NCBI RefSeq assembly: GCF_001685015.1 | Contig: NZ_MAYT01000023.1 | Coordinates: 151,791-215,790 of the forward strand | Source of the DNA: Pseudobacillus wudalianchiensis | Lineage (GTDB): Bacteria > Bacillota > Bacilli > Bacillales > Domibacillaceae | DNA length: 64,000 bases | Direction: 5' to 3' | In this document: positions 1 through 8,002 of the stretch, piece by piece | How positions within the stretch are numbered: the first letter of the stretch is position 1 | How the letters are laid out: every line of letters starts with the position of its first letter | Made by a program: the position numbers and the translations under genes | Notes under the pieces: model-generated | The model's database searches: none | The model's input: only the letters and a program-made list of their open reading frames with translations | What the model was told of the DNA's origin: nothing

Positions 1-2
1 TG

Positions 3-98
3 CTGCTTAGCGCAAATGCCCAACAAAGAGAGCAGCTCCATCGCATGAGACTGCAGCTGCAGCAAGTACAAAACAGCATGATTTTATTAGACCATTAA
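3..98 (+). CDS. C-terminal end of an unidentified protein (partial)
   Basis: An open frame enters from the left edge and stops with TAA after 31 codons. The visible tail is rich in Gln, Arg and Leu (ending MILLDH) and could form a short amphipathic helix or coiled coil. No family can be recognised from so little sequence. The frame could also be chance, since nothing upstream is visible. Confidence 0.35.
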   Translation: MLSANAQQREQLHRMRLQLQQVQNSMILLDH

Positions 99-145
99 CA
101 CATAGCTGGCCCACCACAACTGGGCCAGCCCTTGAGGTGATGACG

Positions 146-487
146 ATGAATATAAACGAGATGATGGATCAGGCCAAACAGACAGTCGGACGGGCTACCG
201 CCTATATCAAAGAAAAAACATTTAACTTATTAGGTACTCCTGCTGCTTCTATTACAGAATTAGCCGCCTTCATTCCGACTCATCATGATACAAAAAAAGC
301 AACGAAAACTTTTTTAGGAAAAACTTTTACCTTTTATGACCTTGAAACGATGGGCATCCGTTACTATTTAGAAATGAAGGGCCCGCATATTTTGCAATTA
401 GATGCCCAGACAAAAGACCGGAGTATCGTCGCTTATCGTTCCTATAGGGATCATCATAAATTAGACATTCCTATTCGGTTTCCTTAA
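146..487 (+). CDS. small conserved protein of unknown function (paralogue 1)
   Basis: A predicted 113-residue soluble protein. An earlier in-frame GTG (137) and ATG (140) exist, but GAGGTG at 134-139 is best spaced for the ATG at 146. The N-terminus is a charged amphipathic helix (QAKQTVGRATAYIKEKT), followed by a compact beta-rich part ending in an AYRSYRD motif. It is clearly paralogous to the protein at 22612-23001, which shares THxDTK, WLG/FLG-TTF, YYxExxG, LQLD and YRSYxD at the same spacing. I do not recognise a named family or a catalytic motif. It stands alone, and its terminator is shared with the convergent permease gene. Confidence 0.75.
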   Translation: MNINEMMDQAKQTVGRATAYIKEKTFNLLGTPAASITELAAFIPTHHDTKKATKTFLGKTFTFYDLETMGIRYYLEMKGPHILQLDAQTKDRSIVAYRSYRDHHKLDIPIRFP

Positions 488-502
488 TCACCTCCTTTTT
501 AC

Positions 503-548
503 AAGAAAAGACCATCGCTTCCCTTTAGAGGAATGATGGTCTTTTCTT
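503..548. terminator. bidirectional rho-independent terminator
   Basis: A 14-bp perfect stem (AAGAAAAGACCATC and its complement) with A- and T-rich flanks sits between the convergent small gene ending at 487 and the permease gene ending at 552. Confidence 0.85.
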
Positions 549-551
549 AAC

Positions 552-1889
552 CTATTGTATACTGCTTACTTCCTTTTCTACTCTTCTTTTTTCTTCCGGG
601 ATAACCAAGTTGAGAAGAACCGTTGCCAATGCCCCGACCGTAATGCCAGAAGACAAAATGTAGTTAGCCCAGTCAGGCACACTGCTTAATACTTCCTTCG
701 GTAAAATAGTGACAGCAATAGTTAATAAAATTGGGATACCGATCACAATCATATTTCGATCATCAATAATAATGGGCTGAATCACCTTCATGCCATTTGT
801 AACAATGGCGACACAAACGATACCAAAAATTCCGTTAATAACAGGCTCAGGGATACACGTAATCGCTGTGGATAATTTAGGAATTAGGCCAAGAAAGACA
901 AGAATCAATCCGCTCGCCATAATGACCATTCTGCTTGCTACGCCAGTAATGGCTAAGAGGCCGGCATTCGATGAATAACCTGTCATCGGCGTGCTGCCAA
1001 ACAAAGCTCCAATAAAACAGCCAAGTCCTTCTCCAACAGAGGCACGGTTCAAACGCTTTTCGTCCAATTCTTTCCCTGTTACTGTGGATACAACGAACCA
1101 GGTACCTGTTGTTTCCATTAAAATAATGAAATAGACAAACACCATCGTAACAATGGCACCGGCATCAAATACCGGCTTTCCAAATGGGAATACGGTTGGC
1201 AGTGCAAACCAGCTCGCTTCTTTTACTGGAGAAAAGTCAACTGTACCAAAAAAGCTGGCTGTGACTGTGCCGACGACAATCGCGATAATAACAGATACTA
1301 AGCGCAAAAACGTACTAAAACCATTCTTTTTGCGGCCAAGCAGCATACAAATAACGAGTACTAAAGCCGAGACAGCCGCGATCAGAATATTATTTCCAAT
1401 GTTTCCTTCTGAAATAAATACGTTGTTCAGTCCAACAGGCATTAAAGCGATGCCGACAATAATGATAACAGTGCCGCCGACGAGCGGCGGAACAATCCTT
1501 CTGACCACTTTAGCAAACCATTTTAATGGATATCCAAGAAGAGCAATAATAAGAGCACCCGGGATGAGGCTGCCAGCGATCGCTCCAAGACCGAGCTTTC
1601 CGCCAATCGCCGCAATCGCACCAATTGGCACGTAAGAGGGACCTTGTACAACCGGAAGTTTAATCCCGGCACCTGTTTGAATCAATGTCGCGAGTCCTGT
1701 TGCTAAGAAGCACATTTGGATAAAGAAAGACGTATTTTCTGTACTCAGCGCAAGCAGGCCTGCGATAACGATGGGGGCAATATATAAGTCCATAGCCAGC
1801 ACGTGCTGTAAGCCAAGGACGAACGCTTTACCAGGGCTGACCTTATCATCTACTCCAATAATAATGTTATTTCCTGACTTATTCTCCAC
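552..1889 (-). CDS. NCS2 family nucleobase (xanthine/uracil) permease
   Basis: A 445-residue integral membrane protein with about 12-14 hydrophobic segments. It is predicted to import a purine or pyrimidine base by cation symport. NCS2 features include the N-terminal LGLQHVLAM segment, the VVQGPSYVPIGAIAAIGG stretch and, late in the protein, GSTPMTGYSSNAGLLAITGV, which fits the family's substrate-binding region. The frame stays open to a TTG at 1928, but AAAGGAAGG directly upstream of a GTG at 1889 marks the likely start. It is divergently transcribed from a Rieske oxygenase gene, which suggests both handle the same heterocycle. The promoter overlaps a near-perfect palindrome. Substrate specificity cannot be read from the sequence. 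Confidence 0.9.
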   Translation of the reverse strand: MENKSGNNIIIGVDDKVSPGKAFVLGLQHVLAMDLYIAPIVIAGLLALSTENTSFFIQMCFLATGLATLIQTGAGIKLPVVQGPSYVPIGAIAAIGGKLGLGAIAGSLIPGALIIALLGYPLKWFAKVVRRIVPPLVGGTVIIIVGIALMPVGLNNVFISEGNIGNNILIAAVSALVLVICMLLGRKKNGFSTFLRLVSVIIAIVVGTVTASFFGTVDFSPVKEASWFALPTVFPFGKPVFDAGAIVTMVFVYFIILMETTGTWFVVSTVTGKELDEKRLNRASVGEGLGCFIGALFGSTPMTGYSSNAGLLAITGVASRMVIMASGLILVFLGLIPKLSTAITCIPEPVINGIFGIVCVAIVTNGMKVIQPIIIDDRNMIVIGIPILLTIAVTILPKEVLSSVPDWANYILSSGITVGALATVLLNLVIPEEKRRVEKEVSSIQ

Positions 1890-1932
1890 TGCAACCCTTC
1901 CTTTTATTCGTATTTTCTTTGTTTTCAAGTGG

Positions 1933-1964
1933 ATTATATATAAAAAAATCTTTTTTGTATATAA
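1933..1964 (-). promoter_or_regulatory. permease promoter overlapped by a palindromic operator
   Basis: On the minus strand a -10 of TATAAT (1933-1938) lies 17 bp from a weak -35 of TATACA (1956-1961). A 31-bp near-perfect palindrome (1934-1964, half-site TTATATATAAAAAAA) covers the whole core promoter, so a repressor bound there should block RNA polymerase. A further half-like TATATAAAAAA follows at about 1958-1968. No regulator gene is adjacent. Confidence 0.55.
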
Positions 1965-2010
1965 AAAACGAACATTTTTCTAAAATAATATATTTTAATT
2001 CGTATTTCTG

Positions 2011-2039
2011 TTGACCAACTGCCATCCTCTTATTAAAAT
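2011..2039 (+). promoter_or_regulatory. sigma-A promoter of the Rieske oxygenase gene
   Basis: TTGACC (2011-2016), a 17-bp spacer and TAAAAT (2034-2039) give a good sigma-A promoter 35 bp before the start codon. A GGAGGG ribosome binding site follows. Confidence 0.6.
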
Positions 2040-2073
2040 AAAGACATGATATTGATTCGGAGGGATACAAACT

Positions 2074-3048
2074 ATGATACGAGACGAAGTATTACAGCAA
2101 GATTGGATCGTGGCTTGTCGTTCAGAAGATGTAAAGGAAAAGCCCATTCAAGTTATTCTTATGGGAGAACGACTAGCTATTTTCAGAAATAGTGAGGGTG
2201 TACATGCTTTTAAAGATTTGTGTATTCATAGAGGAGCCGCTTTGTCACTTGGCGAAGTGAAAAATGACTGTCTCGTCTGCCCTTACCACGCTTGGGAATA
2301 TAACGACAAAGGGGATTGCGTAAAGATCCCTCAGCTCCCAGAAGGAAGAGCTATTCCAAAGAAAGCAAAAGCAGCCTCCTATGCCTGTGTAGAAAAGTAT
2401 GGTTTTATCTGGGTGAATTTAGCGAACAATCAACCGGAATTCTTTCGTTACGAAGAAATGGAAGGGACCGAATTTCATAATGTGATCTGGGGACCGCAAG
2501 AAGTACAAGCAAAACCGCCGCGTATCGTTGAAAACTTCCTGGACGTTGGCCATCTGGCTGTTGTGCATCAAGGCTATCTTGGATCAGAGGAACACCGCGA
2601 AATTGGGGATTATGCAGTTCATTGGGAAGATGGGCGCATCTATTCTGATGAGATCGCGATTTACCAGCCGGATCCTGATGGTTCTGGTGTACCAAAATAT
2701 GTCTACTATACGTATGAAATCATTCGGCCATTAACTGTAAAATTCACGAAGAAAGATCGCGAAAATGATACATTGATGACCATTCTCTTAACAGTCCGTC
2801 CTGTTACTGAAACGACCTCCATTGCTTATGGCATTCTTTCCTTTAACTACGACACTGGACTAACAGACCAACAGCTGATTGAGTTCCAAGACGAAATTTT
2901 CTCTCAGGACAAACCGGTTGTTGAAAACCAAAAACCAGAAGAGCTGCCGCTTGATCTGCAGGTCGAGCTTTCCCTTATCTCTGACCGGGTGAGCATTGCC
3001 TATCGCCAATACTTGAAAAAACTCGGCGTGACGTTAGGAACATCTTAA
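2074..3048 (+). CDS. Rieske [2Fe-2S] non-heme iron oxygenase, alpha subunit
   Basis: A 324-residue soluble protein. The N-terminal Rieske domain has C50-x-H52 and C69-x2-H72 (CIHRG and CPYHAW). The catalytic domain carries the mononuclear iron set N154-x2-D157-x2-H160-x4-H165 within ENFLDVGHLAVVHQ. The length and layout fit the small VanA-like oxygenases that act on free aromatic or N-heterocyclic compounds. It is divergent from an NCS2 base permease. Purine-acting Rieske enzymes are known (HpxD in Klebsiella, NdmA/B N-demethylases), so a purine or methylpurine substrate is an inference. No reductase or ferredoxin partner gene is visible. The start is well supported by GGAGGG. Confidence 0.9.
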   Translation: MIRDEVLQQDWIVACRSEDVKEKPIQVILMGERLAIFRNSEGVHAFKDLCIHRGAALSLGEVKNDCLVCPYHAWEYNDKGDCVKIPQLPEGRAIPKKAKAASYACVEKYGFIWVNLANNQPEFFRYEEMEGTEFHNVIWGPQEVQAKPPRIVENFLDVGHLAVVHQGYLGSEEHREIGDYAVHWEDGRIYSDEIAIYQPDPDGSGVPKYVYYTYEIIRPLTVKFTKKDRENDTLMTILLTVRPVTETTSIAYGILSFNYDTGLTDQQLIEFQDEIFSQDKPVVENQKPEELPLDLQVELSLISDRVSIAYRQYLKKLGVTLGTS

Positions 3049-3058
3049 TAACCAACCA

Positions 3059-3087
3059 AAAAAATCGGGCGATTTGCCCGATTTTTT
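3059..3087 (+). terminator. rho-independent terminator after the Rieske gene
   Basis: A stem of AAAAAATCGGGC and its complement with a five-base loop is followed by a T-run. It could serve both strands, as the next gene is convergent. Confidence 0.9.
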
Positions 3088-3124
3088 GTTTGGGTTGTTA
3101 TATTACATTATACAGAGCGCAGTC

Positions 3125-3829
3125 TTACTGTATCCCTCTTCTAAAATCAACCCACTGTATGCCTTCACGATTTTCCATGCGGAATCCTTTCCACCCTTGC
3201 TTAAACAGCTCTTGCTGCCCAGTCGTATCGTCCATTCGGCTTGTTGCGAATTCCCACTCTTTTTCGGTGCGGTCTTCTCTTAGTTCCTTCACAAAAACAT
3301 AACGAAGCCGACTGCCGTATTTTTCTTTTAACGTTGCCATTTCCATTCCTTGAGCAAATTTGTCTTTTAAACTTGGGATATTAAATGGTGCCACGGTGCA
3401 GCAAACATACTTATACTGTTGGTCAAGTGTCTCTAATTCTTTCATAATGCATTGAGCTAAAAGCTTTTGCAGGCCATTGCCGCGATAATGAGGGTGGACA
3501 TTCGAAATTTCTTGGTAAATCACACTTGACAGTTCTTCCTCTGTTAAGCCAATATCTCTCCCTAAATGCTCTTCATCAAGAGGCGGCACCAGCAAAGCCC
3601 GGAAAGCGATGAGTTTTTTGTCTGCAAATGTCCCGACCATCAATCCTTTCCCCTCGAGAATATACTGAAATTCTTCATAGGAAAGCGGCTGTAATATGTC
3701 TTTATTTTCTAACGTTTCAATGACTACTTGCTGTAATTCTAGAATAAGATCGATATGCTCCATCGATAATCGTACAATAGTAAATGCTTGATTGTTCGTA
3801 CTTAATCTTCCTTCATGAATGACTCTCAT
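3125..3829 (-). CDS. GNAT family N-acetyltransferase
   Basis: A 234-residue soluble protein with a GNAT fold. Motif A (acetyl-CoA pyrophosphate loop) is visible as R116-G-N-G-L120 in VHPHYRGNGLQKLL, preceded by the expected beta-strand. The family transfers an acetyl group from acetyl-CoA to an amine; the acceptor here is unknown. The protein is longer than a minimal GNAT, with an extra C-terminal part rich in Trp and Arg. It ends the unit that begins with the epimerase gene, 17 bp after that gene's start region boundary at 3847, so the two may be co-transcribed. Its ribosome binding site is AAGGGAG. Confidence 0.8.
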   Translation of the reverse strand: MRVIHEGRLSTNNQAFTIVRLSMEHIDLILELQQVVIETLENKDILQPLSYEEFQYILEGKGLMVGTFADKKLIAFRALLVPPLDEEHLGRDIGLTEEELSSVIYQEISNVHPHYRGNGLQKLLAQCIMKELETLDQQYKYVCCTVAPFNIPSLKDKFAQGMEMATLKEKYGSRLRYVFVKELREDRTEKEWEFATSRMDDTTGQQELFKQGWKGFRMENREGIQWVDFRRGIQ

Positions 3830-3846
3830 AAAAATTCTCCCTTCCG

Positions 3847-4956
3847 TTAACGGATGGCTGCTTCGAAAACTGTCAGCTCCGCCAATGTTTTTTCATCCAC
3901 GTCTACACCAAGCCCCGGCTGTTCCGTTAATCTAATAAATGGAACGTCATAATGAAGGTTTCCAACGTCTTTTGAAAATTTTAAAGGTCCTGTTAATTCA
4001 ACACTTGTGATGACTTTTTTTGAAAAAGCCACGTGGAATCCAGCAGCAGAACCAATAGACGATTCAACCATCGAACCAACTTGGCATTCAAGCCCTGCCA
4101 TTTCCGCCTGATGAGCTAATTTTACCGCAGGATAAATCCCTCCGCACTTCATTAATTTAATATTCACTTTATCAGCGGCTTGTTTTTCGATGACTTCGCG
4201 CATTTCCCGAGGACCTTTTAATCCTTCATCGACCATTAAAGGAATGTCCGTCTTTGATCGAATAAATGCCATTCCATTTATATCGTCCGCCAATACCGGC
4301 TGCTCCAGCCAATCAAGATTGACTTCTCGAAGAGCCCGCAACGCCGTTAACGTTGTGGCGCTATTTGTCCATCCTTGATTGACGTCCACCCGAATCGCGA
4401 TCCCCTCTCCTACTCTTGCCCGCACCGCTTTTATCCGTTCGACATCTTTTCTCACATCGTTGCCGACCTTCATTTTAAAGGAACGATAACCTTGATCGAC
4501 CATAGTCGCAGCCTCTTCCGCCATATAGTCAGGTTCAGCAATGCTTAATACGTGTGTAATCGGAAATTCATCATGGTAACGGCCGCCGATCAGCTGGTAA
4601 ACAGGCTGTTTCAGCTTTTTGCCGAGAATATCAAAACAGGCGATGTCGATAGCCGCTTTTGCAGCGGGTGCTCCATAAACGGCCTTATTCATGATATCGT
4701 GTATTTTTTCAATTTCTAATGGATTTTTTCCTAACACAGCAGGCGCTAGTGTATTCTTTAAAGTATAAAAAGCACCTTCCCATGTTTCACCTGTTACATG
4801 CTCATCGGCTACAGTTTCTCCATATCCGGTGATGCCTTCATCTGTTTCTACCTTTACAATAATAGATGGCATATAATCATACGTATGGTAACTTACAATA
4901 AACGGAGTGTGCAAAGGGAAATGTGCAGCGTATAAATGAATGGCTGTAATCTTCAT
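3847..4956 (-). CDS. enolase-superfamily epimerase/cycloisomerase (MR/MLE family)
   Basis: A 369-residue protein of the mandelate racemase/muconate lactonizing family. It shows K161-x-K163 (FKMKVG), metal ligands D191, E218 and D243, and a second catalytic lysine near K267 (NIKLMKCGG). This arrangement is typical of the muconate-cycloisomerase subgroup, which includes dipeptide epimerases such as B. subtilis YkfB and N-acylamino acid racemases. The exact substrate cannot be read from the sequence. A TTG at 4959 could also start the frame, but the ATG at 4956 with AGGAAG upstream is preferred. It is divergent from the regulator at 5063 and probably controlled by it. Confidence 0.85.
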   Translation of the reverse strand: MKITAIHLYAAHFPLHTPFIVSYHTYDYMPSIIVKVETDEGITGYGETVADEHVTGETWEGAFYTLKNTLAPAVLGKNPLEIEKIHDIMNKAVYGAPAAKAAIDIACFDILGKKLKQPVYQLIGGRYHDEFPITHVLSIAEPDYMAEEAATMVDQGYRSFKMKVGNDVRKDVERIKAVRARVGEGIAIRVDVNQGWTNSATTLTALRALREVNLDWLEQPVLADDINGMAFIRSKTDIPLMVDEGLKGPREMREVIEKQAADKVNIKLMKCGGIYPAVKLAHQAEMAGLECQVGSMVESSIGSAAGFHVAFSKKVITSVELTGPLKFSKDVGNLHYDVPFIRLTEQPGLGVDVDEKTLAELTVFEAAIR

Positions 4957-5007
4957 CAATTTTTCTTCCTTTCAGTTTACAATTGTTTTTTATATTTGTT
5001 ATAGTTA

Positions 5008-5029
5008 TCGTTAAATAGTCGTTAAATAG
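5008..5029. promoter_or_regulatory. tandem 11-bp repeat between divergent epimerase and regulator genes
   Basis: Two exact head-to-tail copies of TCGTTAAATAG sit in the 106-bp space between the divergent genes. Spacing of one helical turn suits a regulator binding two adjacent sites. It is a candidate operator for the 5063-6328 product; no binding data are implied. Confidence 0.4.
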
Positions 5030-5062
5030 CTAAACTTTTATCTTTGTATAGGAGCTGGAACC

Positions 5063-6328
5063 ATGACCATTAAGATTGCTGTAATCGGTTCAGCGGATTT
5101 TATCCGTACGATTCTCTCTGTCGCACCTCAAGTCGGAGAAATTGACATTGAGCCTTATGTATATGATCGGCCGGAAGAAGCCGCCGAGCTGGTCAAACAT
5201 TTAAAACCTTGCGATGTTTTGTTTTTTTCAGGAGCCTTACCTTACTATTTTTCTAAAGAAGTACATGAGCCAATGCCGATTCCCTCTCTTTATCTAGAAC
5301 AGGATGAAACAGCGATTGCCATTTCTCTTCTTTCTCTTATTTCTCATCAACATATTCCATTAGAGCGGATTTCAATTGATTTGACTGAATCTTCATTTAT
5401 TCAAAACATTCTTGCCGATATCGGCTTTCACGACGTCCCTCTTTATATAATGGATTACGCGGATAAATTGCCAAATAAATTTGATATTAATGGTATTGTT
5501 GATTTCCACTATTCTCTCTTTCAAGCAGGGAAAATTGATAGAGTGTTAACAAGTATCCATGCTGTGTATGACAAGCTTCAGCAGCTTGATGTTCCTGCCC
5601 AGAGGATGATCGATCCAGTCAAATCGTTGATACATGGCTTACAAGATGCAAAAGCACAAGCAGAACTAACGAAAAGCCACTCGGCTACAATCGCAGCCGG
5701 CTATATTTCTCTAAAGCAGACAGAAGCTATTCAGAAAGAGCATTTAAATACATTCGCCCGCAAAATGAACGCTACCATTCAGCAATCGTCGGAAACTGCT
5801 TTTTTACTGTACAGCACCCGTGGTGATATCGAAATCGTTATGAACAGTAATGATTTCCACGAGTTTCTTCTCCATTGGCAAGAGCCTGTTGCTGTCGGCT
5901 TTGGCTATGGATTTACCGCCGCCGAAGCCAATCAAAACGCGAAAATTGCAGGCAGTTTTGCGGCCCATCATGAACATGAAAGCTGCGGTTATATCTTAAC
6001 AGAAGACAAAGAACTGCTCGGTCCTTTTCCAAAAGAAAAGAAAACACAACGGTTAAAAAATGATCATCCCGAATGGCTGCAAATTGCCAAAGAAACAAAG
6101 CTTAGCCCTGCAAATATATCAAAAATTATTCAATTTGGTAAGTCTCGGCAATCCCTTCAATTTACAGCTGTCGATCTCTCGGACTACTTGCAGGTCACAC
6201 GCCGATCAACTGAGCGGATCTTAAAAAAGCTCGTCGATCATGGATTTGTTAAAATTGTTGGTGAAGAAATGACGTATCAACAAGGACGCCCTCGTTCTAT
6301 TTATGAATTAAATATGCCTATTTACTAA
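5063..6328 (+). CDS. probable transcriptional regulator with C-terminal winged helix
   Basis: A 421-residue protein I cannot assign to a named regulator. The N-terminus (about 1-140) is alternating beta and alpha with MTIKIAVIGSADFIRTIL at the front, like a Rossmann or PrpR-type sensor. The middle (about 215-310) contains LLYSTRGDIEIVM and VAVGFGYGFTAAEANQNA, reminiscent of a degenerate nucleotidyl cyclase or GTP cyclohydrolase III fold. The C-terminus (about 345-415) contains a winged helix: LQVTRRSTERILKKLVDHG, then a wing with GRPRSIYELN. It is divergent from the epimerase gene over tandem 11-mers. It probably senses a metabolite of that pathway. Confidence 0.65.
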   Translation: MTIKIAVIGSADFIRTILSVAPQVGEIDIEPYVYDRPEEAAELVKHLKPCDVLFFSGALPYYFSKEVHEPMPIPSLYLEQDETAIAISLLSLISHQHIPLERISIDLTESSFIQNILADIGFHDVPLYIMDYADKLPNKFDINGIVDFHYSLFQAGKIDRVLTSIHAVYDKLQQLDVPAQRMIDPVKSLIHGLQDAKAQAELTKSHSATIAAGYISLKQTEAIQKEHLNTFARKMNATIQQSSETAFLLYSTRGDIEIVMNSNDFHEFLLHWQEPVAVGFGYGFTAAEANQNAKIAGSFAAHHEHESCGYILTEDKELLGPFPKEKKTQRLKNDHPEWLQIAKETKLSPANISKIIQFGKSRQSLQFTAVDLSDYLQVTRRSTERILKKLVDHGFVKIVGEEMTYQQGRPRSIYELNMPIY

Positions 6329-6330
6329 TG

Positions 6331-6370
6331 AGGAAAGAAAAAGTTCGCTTTACAGAACTTTTTCTTTCCT
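6331..6370 (+). terminator. rho-independent terminator after the regulator
   Basis: A perfect 16-bp stem (AGGAAAGAAAAAGTTC and its complement, 8-base loop) begins two bases after the stop codon and is followed by T6. Confidence 0.9.
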
Positions 6371-6447
6371 TTTTTAAAGTGTAGAGAGAGTCTTACTTGC
6401 CATGCACCAGGCCAAGCGAAAATATTTGCCTTACCTGTCCTTACTTC

Positions 6448-7869
6448 TTATTGATTTAATGTAGCTTCCTCTTGCTGTGCTAGTGCCAATCTTTCTTCGT
6501 CTGTCAGTTTTACAATAGAGAATCCAGTTAAGGCATAAATGATAGAAAGAATCGGCACGATGAAATTTAATACTGCATATGGAGCATAATCAAATGTATG
6601 AACACCGAGTGTTCCGAGTATAAACACTCCGCACGTATTCCATGGAACGAACACAGACGTTAATGTTCCTCCATCTTCAAGGGCACGAGACAGGTTTTTC
6701 GAATGAAGCCCCTTTTCCTGATAGGCTTTTGCATACATTCTCGACGGAATAACGATCGAAATGTATTGTTCTGAACAAGAAGCGTTTGTTGCAAAGCAAG
6801 AAACAACCGTTGAGGCAACGAGCGTTTTTCCTGTTCTCGCCAGCTTCAAAATTTGTTTGACAATCGCTTCCAGCATTCCCGTATACTCCAGAATGCCGCC
6901 AAAGGTCATTGCCACAATCGTCATGGAAACGGTATACATCATAGAATCCAAACCGCCGCGGTTAAATAAGTTATCAACCATTTCATTTCCTGTATCAATA
7001 ACGAAGCCGCTTTGCAGAGCAGCAATCGCTCCTGTATAAGAGCCTCCTTGAATAAAGACCTGAGAGGCAAAGCCAAGAATAATTCCGATAATCAACGCCG
7101 GAATAGCCGGAACCTTTTTAGCTACTAACACGATGACCAGCAATGGAATAATCAGTAAAAATGGTGAGATTACAAAATTATCTTGCAGTACATTCATTGT
7201 TTGTTGAATGTCTGCCGTATCAATTCCGTTTTTGCCAAAGTCTTTTCCTAAAAACGCATATACAGCTAACGTAATGATTAATCCTGGGATCGTCGTATAG
7301 AGCATATGGCGAATATGGACAAATAAATCCGTATTTGTTAATCCTGCAGCCAAGTTCGTTGTATCTGAAAGCGGTGACATTTTATCCCCGAAATAAGAGC
7401 CTGAAATAACAGCCCCAGCAATCATCGGTGCAGGAATTCCCATGCTCATGCCAATTCCCATACCCGCTACCCCAATCGTCCCCATTGTAGACCAGGAGCT
7501 TCCGATCGCTAAAGATACGATAGCGCAAATGATCGTAATCGATACTAAGAATAATGACGGTGTAATAATTTCCAATCCATAATAGATCATCGTGGCGACA
7601 ATGCCGCCGCCGATCCAAGCACCAATCGTTAAACCGACAAGCATAATAATAACGACAGCCGGAAGTGCGAGCCGTATCCCTTTATACATCGCCTCTTCAA
7701 TTTCTTCCCACTTAAACCCTGAACGCCAGGCGACAAGTGCAGCTGCCGTTGTACCCACAATCAATGGAATGTGCGGTCCTTGCTCTAAAACTACTACAGT
7801 TACAGCCATGACAGCAATCATGACAGCCAGCGGAATAATGGCTACCCAAAAAGACATCTCTTTTTTCAT
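6448..7869 (-). CDS. NhaC family Na+/H+ antiporter
   Basis: A 473-residue integral membrane protein with about 12 segments. It resembles NhaC and the malate/lactate antiporter MleN. Family-like stretches are IGSSWSTMGTIGVA, SGSYFGDKMSPLSDTTNLAAG, TNASCSEQYISIVIPSRMY and ALEDGGTLTSVFVPWNTCGVF. The frame is open for a further 27 codons upstream, but GGGGTAAGAG places the start at the ATG at 7869. The partner of the exchange may be Na+/H+ or an organic acid such as malate. It lies between the winged-helix regulator and the AmhX-like amidohydrolase, and is probably transcribed after the amidohydrolase gene. The hairpin at 6331-6370 probably ends both converging units. Confidence 0.85.
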   Translation of the reverse strand: MKKEMSFWVAIIPLAVMIAVMAVTVVVLEQGPHIPLIVGTTAAALVAWRSGFKWEEIEEAMYKGIRLALPAVVIIMLVGLTIGAWIGGGIVATMIYYGLEIITPSLFLVSITIICAIVSLAIGSSWSTMGTIGVAGMGIGMSMGIPAPMIAGAVISGSYFGDKMSPLSDTTNLAAGLTNTDLFVHIRHMLYTTIPGLIITLAVYAFLGKDFGKNGIDTADIQQTMNVLQDNFVISPFLLIIPLLVIVLVAKKVPAIPALIIGIILGFASQVFIQGGSYTGAIAALQSGFVIDTGNEMVDNLFNRGGLDSMMYTVSMTIVAMTFGGILEYTGMLEAIVKQILKLARTGKTLVASTVVSCFATNASCSEQYISIVIPSRMYAKAYQEKGLHSKNLSRALEDGGTLTSVFVPWNTCGVFILGTLGVHTFDYAPYAVLNFIVPILSIIYALTGFSIVKLTDEERLALAQQEEATLNQ

Positions 7870-8002
7870 TCTCTTACCCCATTCCTTCTTTTTTCGAAAA
7901 CTTTTAATTGTCGCATAATGGACGTTAATAGGGTAATAATAACTGGTCAATGGCTGTACGTCAATCTGATCTTTTGCTTTTTTTGCAAAAAATTTTATCC
8001 TA

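Noticed and set aside
1153-1635. 160-codon plus-strand frame opposite the permease gene
   Set aside because: It is antisense to a convincing NCS2 gene, has no ribosome binding site and no recognisable domain. Other long antisense frames (for example 10638-11003, 33110-33520, 36687-37022) were rejected for the same reasons.
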